A stretch of 64,000 nucleotides of DNA from Gordonia iterans. Lineage in GTDB: Bacteria > Actinomycetota > Actinomycetes > Mycobacteriales > Mycobacteriaceae. Shown in pieces: positions 18,255 through 26,399 of the stretch. Under the pieces are notes generated by a model. It did not search any database. It was not told the origin of the DNA and saw only the letters and a program-made list of their open reading frames with translations. Location of the stretch: the NCBI RefSeq assembly GCF_002993285.1, contig NZ_CP027433.1, positions 3,906,001 to 3,970,000 on the forward strand, in the 5' to 3' direction. Position 1 is the stretch's first letter, and every line of letters begins with the position of its first letter. The position numbers and the translations under genes were made by a program.

Positions 18255-19858
18255 TCCCCCAACCCTCTTGGATCTCCGTTCTGATCGTCTTGCCGACGCT
18301 GGTTCCCATGCTCGGTGCGGCCCTGACGCTGCTGCGCGGCCGAAGCCCGCGGTTCCAACGCGCCGTGACGGTCGGAGCGATCAGCACCGCGCTGATCGCA
18401 TCGTCCATGATGCTGTACCTGACCAGCAGGCACGGCCCCTTTGCCGTGAAGATCGGCGGCTGGGGCGACAAGGGCTACCCCAACGGACCGCTGGGCATCA
18501 CCCTGGTGGTCGACCGTCTCGCCGCCCTCATGCTGGTGGTCTCAACCCTCGTGCTGCTCTGCGTCGTCGTCTACGCGATCGGTCAGGGTATTCGGGACGG
18601 GACGACGCAGCAACCCGTGTCGATCTTCCTCCCCTCGTATCTGATCCTGACCGCCGGCGTCTGCAACGCGTTCCTCGCCGGCGACCTGTTCAATCTGTAC
18701 GTGTCCTTCGAGGTGCTCCTCGCGGCCAGCTTCGTGCTGCTCACCCTGGGCGCCAGCGCCGACCGGGTACGCGCGGGCGCGTCGTACGTGATGGTCTCGA
18801 TGGTCTCGTCGCTGATCTTCCTGGCCGGCATCGCGTTCGCGTACTCGACCACCGGCACGCTGAACCTCGCCGAGATGGCGGTCCGGCTCGACGACGTTCC
18901 CGACGGCACCCGCAACGCCCTGTTCGCGGTGCTGCTGGTGGCCTTCGGCATCAAGGCTGCAGTGTTCCCGCTGTCCACCTGGCTGCCCGACTCGTACCCC
19001 ACCGCGCCCGCGCCGGTCACCGCGGTGTTCGCCGGCCTGCTGACCAAGGTCGGCGTGTACGCGATCATCCGCGCCACCACCCTGCTGTTCCCGGGCGGCT
19101 CCCTGGACAACCTGCTGATGATCGCCGGACTGGCGACCATGCTCGTGGGCATCCTGGGCGCGGTCGCCCAGTCCGACATCAAGCGCCTGCTGTCGTTCAC
19201 ACTGGTGAGCCACATCGGGTACATGATCTTCGGTATCGCCGTCGGTTCGGCGGTCTCGATGTCGGCGGCCATCTACTACGTCGCCCACCACATCCTGGTG
19301 CAGACGACCCTGTTCCTGGTGGTCGGCCTGATCGAACGGCAGGCCGGTTCGGCCTCGTTGCGGCGGCTCGGCGGCTTGGTCGCCAGTCCGGTGCTGGCGG
19401 CGCTGTTCCTGATCCCCGCGCTCAACCTGGGCGGCATTCCCCCGTTCTCCGGCTTCATCGGCAAGGTGGCGCTGCTCGAGGGCGGCGCCCGGGACGGCTC
19501 GGTCCTGGCTTGGCTGCTGGTGGCCGGCAGCGTGGTCACCAGCCTGCTCACGCTGTACGTGGTGGCCCGCGTGTGGACCAAGGCCTTCTGGCGGCCGCGT
19601 GCCGACGCCCCGGACGGCGGCATGACCAACAGCACCGCCTCGGCGCTGGTCGAGGAGGGCACCGACGTCGAACTCGCCGATCGCGAGGACGTCGGTCGCA
19701 TGCCCGTCGCGATGGTCCTGCCGACCACGGCGATGGTGGCCGCGGGCATCGCCCTGACCGTCTGGGCCGGCCCGATCTTCGGCTTCACCGACGACGCCGC
19801 GCACGACATCCTCGAACGCGGGCCGTATGTGAGCGCGGTGCTGGGAGACGATGAATGA
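18251..19858 (+). CDS. mrpD: Mrp antiporter subunit D
   Basis: 535 residues from GTG 18251 (4-nt overlap with mrpC). It is the second NuoM/NuoN-like proton-channel subunit of the complex. The core motif LPDSYPTAPAPVTAVF, the lysine stretch GLLTKVGVYAIIRAT and SDIKRLLSFTLVSHIGYM are all present, across about 14 helices. A ~40-residue hydrophilic loop (EEGTDVELADREDVGRM) precedes the final helix. Length is in the normal range. Confidence 0.95.
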   Translation: MIPQPSWISVLIVLPTLVPMLGAALTLLRGRSPRFQRAVTVGAISTALIASSMMLYLTSRHGPFAVKIGGWGDKGYPNGPLGITLVVDRLAALMLVVSTLVLLCVVVYAIGQGIRDGTTQQPVSIFLPSYLILTAGVCNAFLAGDLFNLYVSFEVLLAASFVLLTLGASADRVRAGASYVMVSMVSSLIFLAGIAFAYSTTGTLNLAEMAVRLDDVPDGTRNALFAVLLVAFGIKAAVFPLSTWLPDSYPTAPAPVTAVFAGLLTKVGVYAIIRATTLLFPGGSLDNLLMIAGLATMLVGILGAVAQSDIKRLLSFTLVSHIGYMIFGIAVGSAVSMSAAIYYVAHHILVQTTLFLVVGLIERQAGSASLRRLGGLVASPVLAALFLIPALNLGGIPPFSGFIGKVALLEGGARDGSVLAWLLVAGSVVTSLLTLYVVARVWTKAFWRPRADAPDGGMTNSTASALVEEGTDVELADREDVGRMPVAMVLPTTAMVAAGIALTVWAGPIFGFTDDAAHDILERGPYVSAVLGDDE

Positions 19859-20655
19859 GCAACACCCCCTACCCGGACAAACCACGGCCCATGCCGGTCG
19901 GCAAGCGGGCGATCCCGGCATTCTTCGGCAACCTGTGGCGGATGTCCGTCGTCTATTTCGCCTGGCCGCTGACCATCGCCATCGTGTGGCTGCACGATCA
20001 CCTCGGAGTCCCGAAGTGGCTCGGCAGCGACCTCCGAGAGTTCCTCGTCCGACTGTGGGGTCTGTTCTGGCTGACCTTCGTCTGGGTACTCCTGTGGGGC
20101 AGCATCACCTGGGGCAACGTCGTCATGGGCGTGGTGGTAGGCATCGTGGTGATGGCGGTGCTGCCATTGCCCCGGGTCCCTGTGGAGGGCCGCATCCACC
20201 CGATCGCCGCGCTTCACCTGGCGCTGAACCTGATCTGGAACTTCTTCATCTCCTCGGCGCAGGTCGCCTGGGCGGCGATCCGGCCCGGCCCCCCGCCGCT
20301 GGGTTGTGTGGTGCGCGTGCATGTGGCCATCAAGTCCGACCTGGTGCTCACGCTGGCCGTCGACTACCTGAATCTGGTGCCCGGCACCATGGTTGTGGAG
20401 ATCGATCACGTGCACCGCATGCTGTACGTCCACGTCTTCGACGTCCGGACGCAGCGTCAGGTGGACGCGTTCCGCAAGCAGATGGCCTATGTAGAGCGCC
20501 AGTTCATCAAAGCCTTCGAGCGCGACAGCGAATGGCATCCGAGTCCGTTCCACGGAATCGACGACGACTACCACCACGTTGCGTACTCGGAGCGGCAGCG
20601 CGTCGCCGAAGCCGATCCGACCACCCCGAACCGAGAGGAGCGGTGGAAGCCATGA
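19855..20655 (+). CDS. mrpE: Mrp antiporter subunit E
   Basis: 266 residues, about 100 more than the common MrpE. Helices lie in the first ~120 residues (LFWLTFVWVLLWGSITWGNV; VVVGIVVMAVLPLPRVPVEG). The conserved SITLTPGT-like segment reads LVLTLAVDYLNLVPGTMVVE, followed by LYVHVFDV. The C-terminal ~50 residues (from ERQFIKAFERDSEW) are a hydrophilic extension common in actinobacteria. ATG 19855 is taken over ATG 19851, which is in another frame; it overlaps the mrpD stop. Confidence 0.93.
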   Translation: MSNTPYPDKPRPMPVGKRAIPAFFGNLWRMSVVYFAWPLTIAIVWLHDHLGVPKWLGSDLREFLVRLWGLFWLTFVWVLLWGSITWGNVVMGVVVGIVVMAVLPLPRVPVEGRIHPIAALHLALNLIWNFFISSAQVAWAAIRPGPPPLGCVVRVHVAIKSDLVLTLAVDYLNLVPGTMVVEIDHVHRMLYVHVFDVRTQRQVDAFRKQMAYVERQFIKAFERDSEWHPSPFHGIDDDYHHVAYSERQRVAEADPTTPNREERWKP

Positions 20656-20912
20656 CTACCGTCTGGACCCTGAGCACCGTGATGCTCGCGTCGGCGGTGC
20701 TGCTCACGCTGTTCCGCTGCCTGCGCGGGCCGACCACCCTGGACCGGCTCGTGGGCATCGACACCCTGATCGCGCTGACCATCTGCGGTCTCGCGGTCTG
20801 GGTGGCCGCCACCTACGACACCACCATCGTTCCGGCCATCGTCGCCCTGTCGCTGGTCAGTTTCATCGGCTCCATCGCGGTGGCCCGCTTCCGGGTGAGG
20901 GACGACGAATGA
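20652..20912 (+). CDS. mrpF: Mrp antiporter subunit F
   Basis: 86 residues, three membrane helices, with the family features FRCLRGPTTLDRLVGIDTL and a final short basic/acidic tail. MrpF is a small structural subunit of the antiporter and holds residues implicated in ion passage. The start overlaps mrpE by 4 nt and the stop overlaps mrpG by 4 nt. Confidence 0.93.
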   Translation: MTTVWTLSTVMLASAVLLTLFRCLRGPTTLDRLVGIDTLIALTICGLAVWVAATYDTTIVPAIVALSLVSFIGSIAVARFRVRDDE

Positions 20913-21265
20913 TCCGCGACATCGTCTCCGCAGCCTTCATCCTGATCGGCAGCCTGTTGGCGCTGACCGCCGCCATCGGGATCGTCCGCTTCCCGGACAC
21001 CCTGTCCCGGATGCATGCGGCCACCAAACCCCAGACCTTCGGACTGAGCATGCTCCTGATCGGCGTCCTGATCCGGATCGCCGGCAACCCCGACGGCGGG
21101 ATGCTGGTGCTCACCGCACTGTTCATGCTGATCACCGCGCCCGTGATCGCGCAGCGTGTGGGCCGTCTGGTCTACCGCGAGCAGCGCAGCGGCGAGGATC
21201 TGCTCGACGAGTCGCAGCTCTGCGTCCAGCGCCGGGACGAGGAACGGGCACGCCGCCGCGGCTGA
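20909..21265 (+). CDS. mrpG: Mrp antiporter subunit G
   Basis: 118 residues with three helices and the MrpG/PhaG signature GIVRFPDTLSRMHAATKPQT near residues 24-43. A ~30-residue charged tail ends the protein. Last gene of the operon; a tandem-repeat cluster follows rather than a clear hairpin terminator. Confidence 0.95.
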   Translation: MIRDIVSAAFILIGSLLALTAAIGIVRFPDTLSRMHAATKPQTFGLSMLLIGVLIRIAGNPDGGMLVLTALFMLITAPVIAQRVGRLVYREQRSGEDLLDESQLCVQRRDEERARRRG

Positions 21266-21399
21266 CCGTTCAAGGGCATCGTCGACGACGGTATCGCCGA
21301 TTTCGACTCACTCCGTTCGCCCAACCATCGAACACACGGATTGCTCGACCACCGACTACCACGAGTCAGTCGACCGCCGAACGGCTGCGTGCGCCTCTT

Positions 21400-21580
21400 C
21401 GATGCTCGAACGAGCCAAGCACACCCCTTCGATCGAGCGAGCCAAGCGCACCCCTTCGATGATTGAGCGAGCCAAGCGCACCCCTTCGATGATTGAGCGA
21501 GCCAAGCGCACCCCTTCGATGATTGAGCGAGCGCAGCGAGTCGAAATCACCCCCGGACAAGCGACTCGAAATCAGTCGAG
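21400..21580. repeat. Tandem 30-bp repeats, TTCGATGATTGAGCGAGCCA type
   Basis: Three exact 30-bp units start at 21451, 21481 and 21511, with two partial units before them. Each has core CCCTTCGATGATTGAGCGAG and ends CCAAGCGCA; the last ends CGCAGCGAGTCGAAATC. They fill much of the 306-bp space between the convergent mrpG and YbdK-type genes. The unit is closely related to that at 11325-11470. Nothing else is evident in 21266-21400. Confidence 0.9.
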
Positions 21581-22702
21581 CTCGCCGACCACCGAATCGA
21601 CGACGGCGCGCAGGTCGCCCGCGCGCGCGTGCACGGCCCGCTGGCGCTGATAGCTCGCTCCCCGTTCCACGATAGCGTCGACCGCGGCCAGTTCCTCGGC
21701 GCACTGCAGGTCCTCGGCGACCGGCCGGAGCCGGACCAGCAGCTCCGCGAGGTCTTCGGTCACCAGGCGCTCGTCGCACGCAGAATTCTGGATGATGATC
21801 GCGTCGAGACCGTACCGGGCGGCCCGCCACTTGTTTTCTTGCACCAGCCAGGGCGCCATCTCAGGCAGTTCCTCGCCGGCGTCCAGGCGACGGCTGAGAT
21901 CGACGACGAGACAGTGCGTCAGGGCCACCAGGGCCGCGAGCTCCCCGCGGTTCGAGACTCCGTCGCACACCCGCACCTCGATGGTGCCCAGGTGCGGCGA
22001 CGGCCGGATGTCCCAGCGGATCTCGTTCAGGTGATCGATGATGCCGGTGGTCTTCTGGTCGTGGACGAAGGCTTCGAACTCGGGCCACGTCCGGAATTGG
22101 AAGGGCAGTCCGGCCGTGGGCAGTTGCTGGAACATCATGGCGCGGTTGCTGGCGTAGCCGGTCTCCTGGCCGCCCCACATCGGAGAACTCGCCGACAGGG
22201 CCAGCAGGTGCGGATAGAACTGCAGCAGGCTGTCCAGGATCGGCAGCACCTTGTCGCGATGGTCGATGCCCACGTGCACGTGCACGCCCCAGATCAGCAT
22301 CTGCCGACCCCACCACTGGGTGCGCTCGATGAGCTCGGCGTACCGGTGCCCTTCGGTCAGTTGCTGCGCCGACCATTCGGCGAACGGATGGGTGCCGGCA
22401 CCGTACAGATCGATCCCGAGTTCGTCGGTCAGCACTCGCACCTGCCCGAGGGTGCGTCCCAGGTCGTCCATCGCCTCGGCGGTGGTGGTGCAGATGCCGG
22501 TGACCAGCTCGACGGTGTTGCGCAGCAACTCTTTGTGGATGCGATCGGCGCGCCCGATGCCGCGCGCGGTGATCAGATCGAAGAGCGGCGCGGCGGCGTT
22601 GACCAGATCACGGGAGTCGCGATCGACCAGTGCGAGCTCCCACTCCACGCCGAGGGTCGGCGTCGGCGACGCCCGGAATTCGATCGGCTCGATCCCCGTC
22701 AC
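21572..22702 (-). CDS. YbdK/GCS2-type glutamate--cysteine ligase-like carboxylate-amine ligase
   Basis: 376 residues. The fold is shown by TLGVEWELALVDRDS at the N-terminus, KELLRNTVELVTGIC, WGVHVHVGID (metal-binding histidines) and GTIEVRVCDG. YbdK-type enzymes ligate glutamate to an amine in an ATP-dependent reaction; E. coli YbdK has only weak gamma-glutamylcysteine synthetase activity. M. tuberculosis has a homologue next to sodC (Rv0433), as here. The physiological acceptor is unknown. Convergent with mrpG, with the sodC-like gene 39 nt upstream on the same strand. Confidence 0.9.
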   Translation of the reverse strand: MTGIEPIEFRASPTPTLGVEWELALVDRDSRDLVNAAAPLFDLITARGIGRADRIHKELLRNTVELVTGICTTTAEAMDDLGRTLGQVRVLTDELGIDLYGAGTHPFAEWSAQQLTEGHRYAELIERTQWWGRQMLIWGVHVHVGIDHRDKVLPILDSLLQFYPHLLALSASSPMWGGQETGYASNRAMMFQQLPTAGLPFQFRTWPEFEAFVHDQKTTGIIDHLNEIRWDIRPSPHLGTIEVRVCDGVSNRGELAALVALTHCLVVDLSRRLDAGEELPEMAPWLVQENKWRAARYGLDAIIIQNSACDERLVTEDLAELLVRLRPVAEDLQCAEELAAVDAIVERGASYQRQRAVHARAGDLRAVVDSVVGELD

Positions 22703-22741
22703 GGCGAGACCGGTGTTCTCGTGCGAATCCAGGCCGCGGGA

Positions 22742-23311
22742 TCAGTTGGCGGTGATCAGGCCGCAGGCGACGGGCTCGGCGCCGTCCGCGGAGCCGGCGT
22801 TGCCCGACGAGGTGATGACCAGCGTCTTCTCGTTCAGCGCGCCGACCTGAACCTCGACCGTCTGATTGGCCGAGCCCTCGCCGTGGTCGTTGATCGCGAT
22901 GCCCGGCAGGTTTCCGGCCGGAATCACGCTGGCGGTACCGCCGCCGAAGCAGTCCTTGGTGTTGCGGATCTCCACCTTGTGCGGCCCCTTCTCCAGTCCG
23001 GTGACCCGCACGTTCAGCTTGGTGCCGCCCCGCGTCTGGACAAAGCTGCCGGCACCGGCGACCTTGCCGTCGGCGTCGACCAAGGTGAAGGTGCCCACTG
23101 CACCGGACGGCTCGGCCGGGATGTCGTCGGCATTGACCAGTTCGCCCGGGATCGCCTGGTTGCCGGTGACGACCGGCGGGGTGGTGCCCTTCTCGCTGGT
23201 CGGGTGCTCGTCCGGCGTGCAGGCCGTCAGGGCCACTCCGGCCAGGCCGGCGGCGGCGAACGCAGCGAGGGCACGCTTGGTCGAGACACCGTAGGTGAGG
23301 CGGGCGGTCAT
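22742..23311 (-). CDS. SodC-like lipoprotein lacking the Cu/Zn ligands
   Basis: 189 residues. A lipoprotein signal ends in GVALTAC (Cys ~31). The remainder follows the Cu/Zn superoxide dismutase fold, recognisable from GTFTLVDADGKV, VRVTGLEKGPHKVEI, KTLVITSSGNAGS and the closing VACGLI, and it stands where sodC stands in M. tuberculosis. However the copper and zinc histidines are gone: the segment that should read FHxH is PHKVEIRN, the zinc loop has no His cluster, the last His of the IIHAG segment is replaced by TSS, and the active-site Arg before ACG is Pro. The two disulfide cysteines remain. It is unlikely to be an active dismutase. Confidence 0.8.
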   Translation of the reverse strand: MTARLTYGVSTKRALAAFAAAGLAGVALTACTPDEHPTSEKGTTPPVVTGNQAIPGELVNADDIPAEPSGAVGTFTLVDADGKVAGAGSFVQTRGGTKLNVRVTGLEKGPHKVEIRNTKDCFGGGTASVIPAGNLPGIAINDHGEGSANQTVEVQVGALNEKTLVITSSGNAGSADGAEPVACGLITAN

Positions 23312-23367
23312 GTCGGCTCCTTCGGCAGGGTTTTTGCTTGGGCTGGATCAGGTGTGGCGGTCGGTGC

Positions 23368-23889
23368 TCAGCGGCTCACGACGACGACGGCGAGTTCGCC
23401 GGGGCAGCGGGTGAACGCCGCGGGCCGCGCGTAGGGCTCGGCGCCGCCGGGCACAGCCTCGGCGACCTTCTCGGCGGCCTCTTCCTCGCCCTCACCGTAG
23501 AACACGGTGTTCTCGGTGACGCTGCTGGTCGAGAGGTTGCCCGGCGCGGTGCCGATCGCGAATCCGGCTTCGGCGAGCGCATCGGAGACCTCGTTCGCCA
23601 GTCCGGTGACGGTACCGGCGTTGAGGACGCAGACCTTCGGGCCGTCAGCGGCCGCGGCCGACGAGGGCGCCGAACTCGGGGACGAGGTCGCAGGGCTGCC
23701 GTCGGTCCCGCTGGTGGCAGCGGTGGTCTGGGCGCTCTGGCCTGCCTGCTTGAGCTTCTCCTGGGCCGACTCGTCGCCGCTGGTGGCAGCCGAATGCCAG
23801 CCGAGGCCAATGAACACGATGGCAACGGCGAGCAGCAGCATGGCGCCGGCGCGCAGCGGCAGGCGATTGGTTTCGCGGTCAGCTTTCAT
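23368..23889 (-). CDS. Membrane-anchored LytR_C-domain protein
   Basis: 173 residues from ATG 23889 (an adjacent GTG at 23892 would add one). A short basic N-terminus, one membrane helix (about 15-33), a Ser/Thr/Ala-rich linker and a C-terminal LytR_C domain (VCVLNAGTVTGLANEVSDAL, FAIGTAPGN, VFYGEGEEEAAEKVAEAV). The domain binds no known ligand; in mycobacteria it occurs in cell-envelope proteins and in the homologue Rv0431. Probably extracytoplasmic. Followed on the same strand by the SodC-like gene 56 nt away. Confidence 0.85.
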   Translation of the reverse strand: MKADRETNRLPLRAGAMLLLAVAIVFIGLGWHSAATSGDESAQEKLKQAGQSAQTTAATSGTDGSPATSSPSSAPSSAAAADGPKVCVLNAGTVTGLANEVSDALAEAGFAIGTAPGNLSTSSVTENTVFYGEGEEEAAEKVAEAVPGGAEPYARPAAFTRCPGELAVVVVSR

Positions 23890-23946
23890 CACGGCAACTC
23901 TAACCCACGCGCCCGGCTGGGCCGCGCCGAGTGGGGCGCAAGCCTC

Positions 23947-24261
23947 TCAGGTGATCTCGAAACCCAGGCGGCGGGCCGCGCGCGCCTTCTGCCGCGAGGC
24001 CCGCAACCGGCGCAGTCGCTTCACCAGCATCGGGTCGGCGGCGAGCGCCTCCGGGCGGTCCACGAGTGCGTTGAGGATCTGGTAGTAGCGGGTCGACGAC
24101 AGCCCGAAGAGCTCTTTGATGGCGTCCTCTTTGGAGCCGGAGTACTTCCACCACTGCCGTTCGAAGGCGAGGATGTCGTGCTCGCGGCGGGTCAGGCCAT
24201 CGGCGCCGACCTCGTGCGGATCGGGCTGGGCCGACTGCTGTGCAGCGGAGCCGTTCGACAC
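23947..24261 (-). CDS. DUF3263-family small DNA-binding-like protein
   Basis: 104 residues. DUF3263 is recognised by LTRREHDILAFERQWWKYSG and LSSTRYYQILNALVDRPEAL, the second part looking like a helix-turn-helix; the C-terminus is strongly basic (RRLRASRQKARAARR). Function unknown; the mycobacterial homologue is Rv0430, next to the same neighbours. Divergent from def with 152 nt between them. Confidence 0.88.
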   Translation of the reverse strand: MSNGSAAQQSAQPDPHEVGADGLTRREHDILAFERQWWKYSGSKEDAIKELFGLSSTRYYQILNALVDRPEALAADPMLVKRLRRLRASRQKARAARRLGFEIT

Positions 24262-24399
24262 CGGTGGATCCCTTCCTCGTGGTCGCGGGTACGCCGTCGT
24301 GCCTCACAGACGGAGGTGAATGACAGCGGTGTGGTTCGCTGAGTATCTAATCACGACTCGACCCGCACCGGCGCGGGGACTCACCGGCGAGCCGGGCAG

Positions 24400-24413
24400 T
24401 AGAGTCTGTATTC
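24400..24413 (+). promoter_or_regulatory. -10 box for a probably leaderless def mRNA
   Basis: TAGAGT at 24400-24405 lies 8 nt before the def ATG and there is no Shine-Dalgarno sequence between. A -10 box at that distance would start transcription at or next to the ATG. The matching -35 (GGACTC around 24377-24382) is weak. Confidence 0.4.
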
Positions 24414-25004
24414 ATGGCGATTCTTCCCATCTGCATCGTCGGCGAGCCCGTGCTGCATCAGCCGACCGCCCCGGTCGAACTCGACGACGCCGGGCGACCG
24501 TCCGCCGAGATCGTCCAATTGCTCGACGACATGTACGAGACGATGGACGCGGCGAACGGGGTCGGCCTCGCGGCGAATCAGGTCGGCCACGGGCTGCGCA
24601 TGTTCGTCTACGACTGCCCGGACGGCCCGGAGCGGCGGCGCGGCGAAGTGATCAACCCGGTGCTGACCACTTCGGAGATCCCGGAGACCATGCCCGACCC
24701 GGACACCAACGACGAGGGCTGCCTCTCGGTACCGGGCGAGGGCTTCCCGACCGGACGCGCCGACTGGGCCAAGGTGACGGGCACCGATCGCGACGGCAAT
24801 CCGATCGAGATCGAGGGCCACGGCTTCTTTGCGCGCATGCTGCAGCACGAGACCGGTCACCTCGACGGCTTCCTGTATGTCGACGTGCTGGTCGGCCGCA
24901 ACGCCCGCGCCGCGAAGAAGGCGATCAAGCGCAACGGCTGGGGCACACCGGGACTCACCTGGCTGCCCGGGTCGGTGGCCGATCCGTTCGGGCACGACGA
25001 CTGA
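24414..25004 (+). CDS. def: Peptide deformylase
   Basis: 196 residues. It removes the formyl group from nascent protein N-termini. All three motifs are present: [19 protein letters not shown] and [10 protein letters not shown], the Cys and the two His being the metal ligands and the Glu the base. The longer C-terminal end ([20 protein letters not shown]) is usual for actinobacteria. Leads a run of five plus-strand genes to xthA. Confidence 0.97.
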   Translation: MAILPICIVGEPVLHQPTAPVELDDAGRPSAEIVQLLDDMYETMDAANGVGLAANQVGHGLRMFVYDCPDGPERRRGEVINPVLTTSEIPETMPDPDTNDEGCLSVPGEGFPTGRADWAKVTGTDRDGNPIEIEGHGFFARMLQHETGHLDGFLYVDVLVGRNARAAKKAIKRNGWGTPGLTWLPGSVADPFGHDD

Positions 25005-25018
25005 CGAGCGGCACGGGC

Positions 25019-25822
25019 ATGGATCCTCTCCCCGGCGACCGCATCGTGGTCCGCTACCGGCTCGGAGCGGGCGGTCCCGCCGACTGGCGGACGGCGCCGG
25101 GCGCGCAGCGAGCGGGCCGCGACGCGGCCGCCCCCGACCCCGCGCTCGTCCATTCGCCCGCCCTGTCCGATGTCACCGGATTCCTGATCGAGCGGAACGA
25201 CGACGAACTGCTCGTCGAGCGCGACGGCGCGCGTGAGCGGATCCCGGCCGCAGCGATCACCTCTCTTCGCCGCCTATCGGCTACGCCGGTGCGCAATTCG
25301 GAGATCCGGGCGCTCGAGCGTGCCCTGACCGAGGCGACGCCCGCCGCAGAACGGGTAGAGCTGGACGGCTGGATCCTGTCCGCGAGCCCGGATGCAGCCG
25401 AAGTGACCCGGCCCGCTCGCTCCGCACCCGCCGCCGAAATGACCCGGCCCGCTCGCTCCGCTCCCGGCGCCGAATCGACCCGGCCCGCTCGCTCCGCTCC
25501 CGGCGCCGAATACGCACCGCGTGCGAACGCCGCCGTCCCACTGGCGTTCGGAGCGAGCCCTGCCGCACTGACCGCCATCACTGCCTGGTACCTCGATCGG
25601 GGGCTGCCCGCGCGGGTCGTCGTTCCCGAACGGCTGCTGCGGATCGCCGACGTGACCGGGAGCGGTCCCGGCACGGAGTACGAGGTACTCGTCGACCCGA
25701 CCGGGGACGCAGCCGAGGTGCCCGGCGCCGACCGCGCCGAACGGCTGCGGCTGCGCTCGAACGCCTATCGGCTGCACCACACGTTCGCCGTCGTCGACCT
25801 GGACCAGGCGGCCGGCGCCTGA
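25019..25822 (+). CDS. GNAT-associated protein (Rv0428c-like), apparently shortened
   Basis: 267 residues from ATG 25019. The N-terminal ~95 residues form the SH3-like beta domain that precedes the acetyltransferase domain in the Rv0428c family (LPGDRIVVRYRL; VRNSEIRALERALTEA). The following WYLDRGLPARVVVPERLL stretch is the start of the GNAT part. Two oddities: a 3x12-residue repeat T-R-P-A-R-S-A-P-G-A-E at 129-164, encoded by 36-bp DNA repeats, and no visible acetyl-CoA loop (Q/RxxGxG/A). The protein jumps from RLRLRS to NAYRLHHTF, the usual last strand. Acetyltransferase activity is doubtful. Confidence 0.7.
   Translation: MDPLPGDRIVVRYRLGAGGPADWRTAPGAQRAGRDAAAPDPALVHSPALSDVTGFLIERNDDELLVERDGARERIPAAAITSLRRLSATPVRNSEIRALERALTEATPAAERVELDGWILSASPDAAEVTRPARSAPAAEMTRPARSAPGAESTRPARSAPGAEYAPRANAAVPLAFGASPAALTAITAWYLDRGLPARVVVPERLLRIADVTGSGPGTEYEVLVDPTGDAAEVPGADRAERLRLRSNAYRLHHTFAVVDLDQAAGA
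25403..25510. repeat. Three in-frame 36-bp repeats inside the GNAT-like gene
   Basis: Units at 25403, 25439 and 25475, each ACCCGGCCCGCTCGCTCCGC followed by (A/T)CCCG(C/G)CGCCGAA. Period 36 bp, 12 codons. Base composition and period resemble the intergenic tandem arrays, and the repeats fall at a domain junction. Confidence 0.85.
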
Positions 25823-25841
25823 TCGCTTACCGTGAACGACG

Positions 25842-26399
25842 ATGAACGCCTCCTCTGACTCGGCCTCACCCGCGAGCCGGCGCGCACTGCGGACGGCCGC
25901 CGGCACGGCGGCGCTGATCGTCGTCGTGGCGCTGCTCTGGTGGCTGGGCTCGGGATCGAACGCGAATCGGGCCGACCCCGCCGCCTCGCCGCCGCACTCG
26001 CAGAGCGTCGACCTCGCGCCGTCGGCCGAGTCCCCGTCGTCTCCGGCCGCGACCTCCACGCCGTCGCACTCGGTGCGCGTCGCACCCTCCGCGAGGCCGC
26101 GCTCACCGGCCCCCGAGCGGGTGCTGCGCACGCTTGCCCTGATCGACGCCGACCGCTGGCCTGCGGCGGCGAACGCCCCGGGCACGCAGGGCGGCCGCAC
26201 CTTCGGCAATCGCGAGGGACTGCTGCCGCGCACCGGAGCAGACGGGCGGCAGCTCCGTTTCCAGGAATGGGACGTCAATCCCAAGAAGCCCGGCCGGGGC
26301 CGGGATGCCGAACGCATCGTCACCGCCGACGACGGCAGCGCCTGGTACACCTTGGACCACTACCGCAGCTTCGTCCGGATCAGGGGGCCCTCGCAATGA
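25842..26399 (+). CDS. Guanyl-specific ribonuclease (barnase/RNase Sa family), membrane-anchored or secreted
   Basis: 185 residues. A basic N-terminus and one hydrophobic segment (about 20-36) give a signal anchor or uncleaved signal, then a disordered Ser/Pro/Ala linker to ~92, then the ribonuclease domain. In alignment with RNase Sa the three catalytic residues are present: E142 (FQEWDV), R158 (AERIV) and H173 (DHYRSF), along with GGRTFGNREGLLP and NPKKPGR. Such enzymes cut RNA after guanosine. The next gene, overlapping by 4 nt, encodes a barstar-type inhibitor, so this is a toxin with its immunity protein. The pair sits inside an otherwise conserved housekeeping order. Confidence 0.88.
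   Translation: MNASSDSASPASRRALRTAAGTAALIVVVALLWWLGSGSNANRADPAASPPHSQSVDLAPSAESPSSPAATSTPSHSVRVAPSARPRSPAPERVLRTLALIDADRWPAAANAPGTQGGRTFGNREGLLPRTGADGRQLRFQEWDVNPKKPGRGRDAERIVTADDGSAWYTLDHYRSFVRIRGPSQ

Noticed and set aside
21356..21550. Small minus-strand frame of 10-residue repeats after mrpG
   Set aside because: Produced by the 30-bp tandem repeats; no start signal or conserved content.
22742..23311. Functional sodC
   Set aside because: Metal-binding histidines and the active-site arginine are missing although fold and position match.
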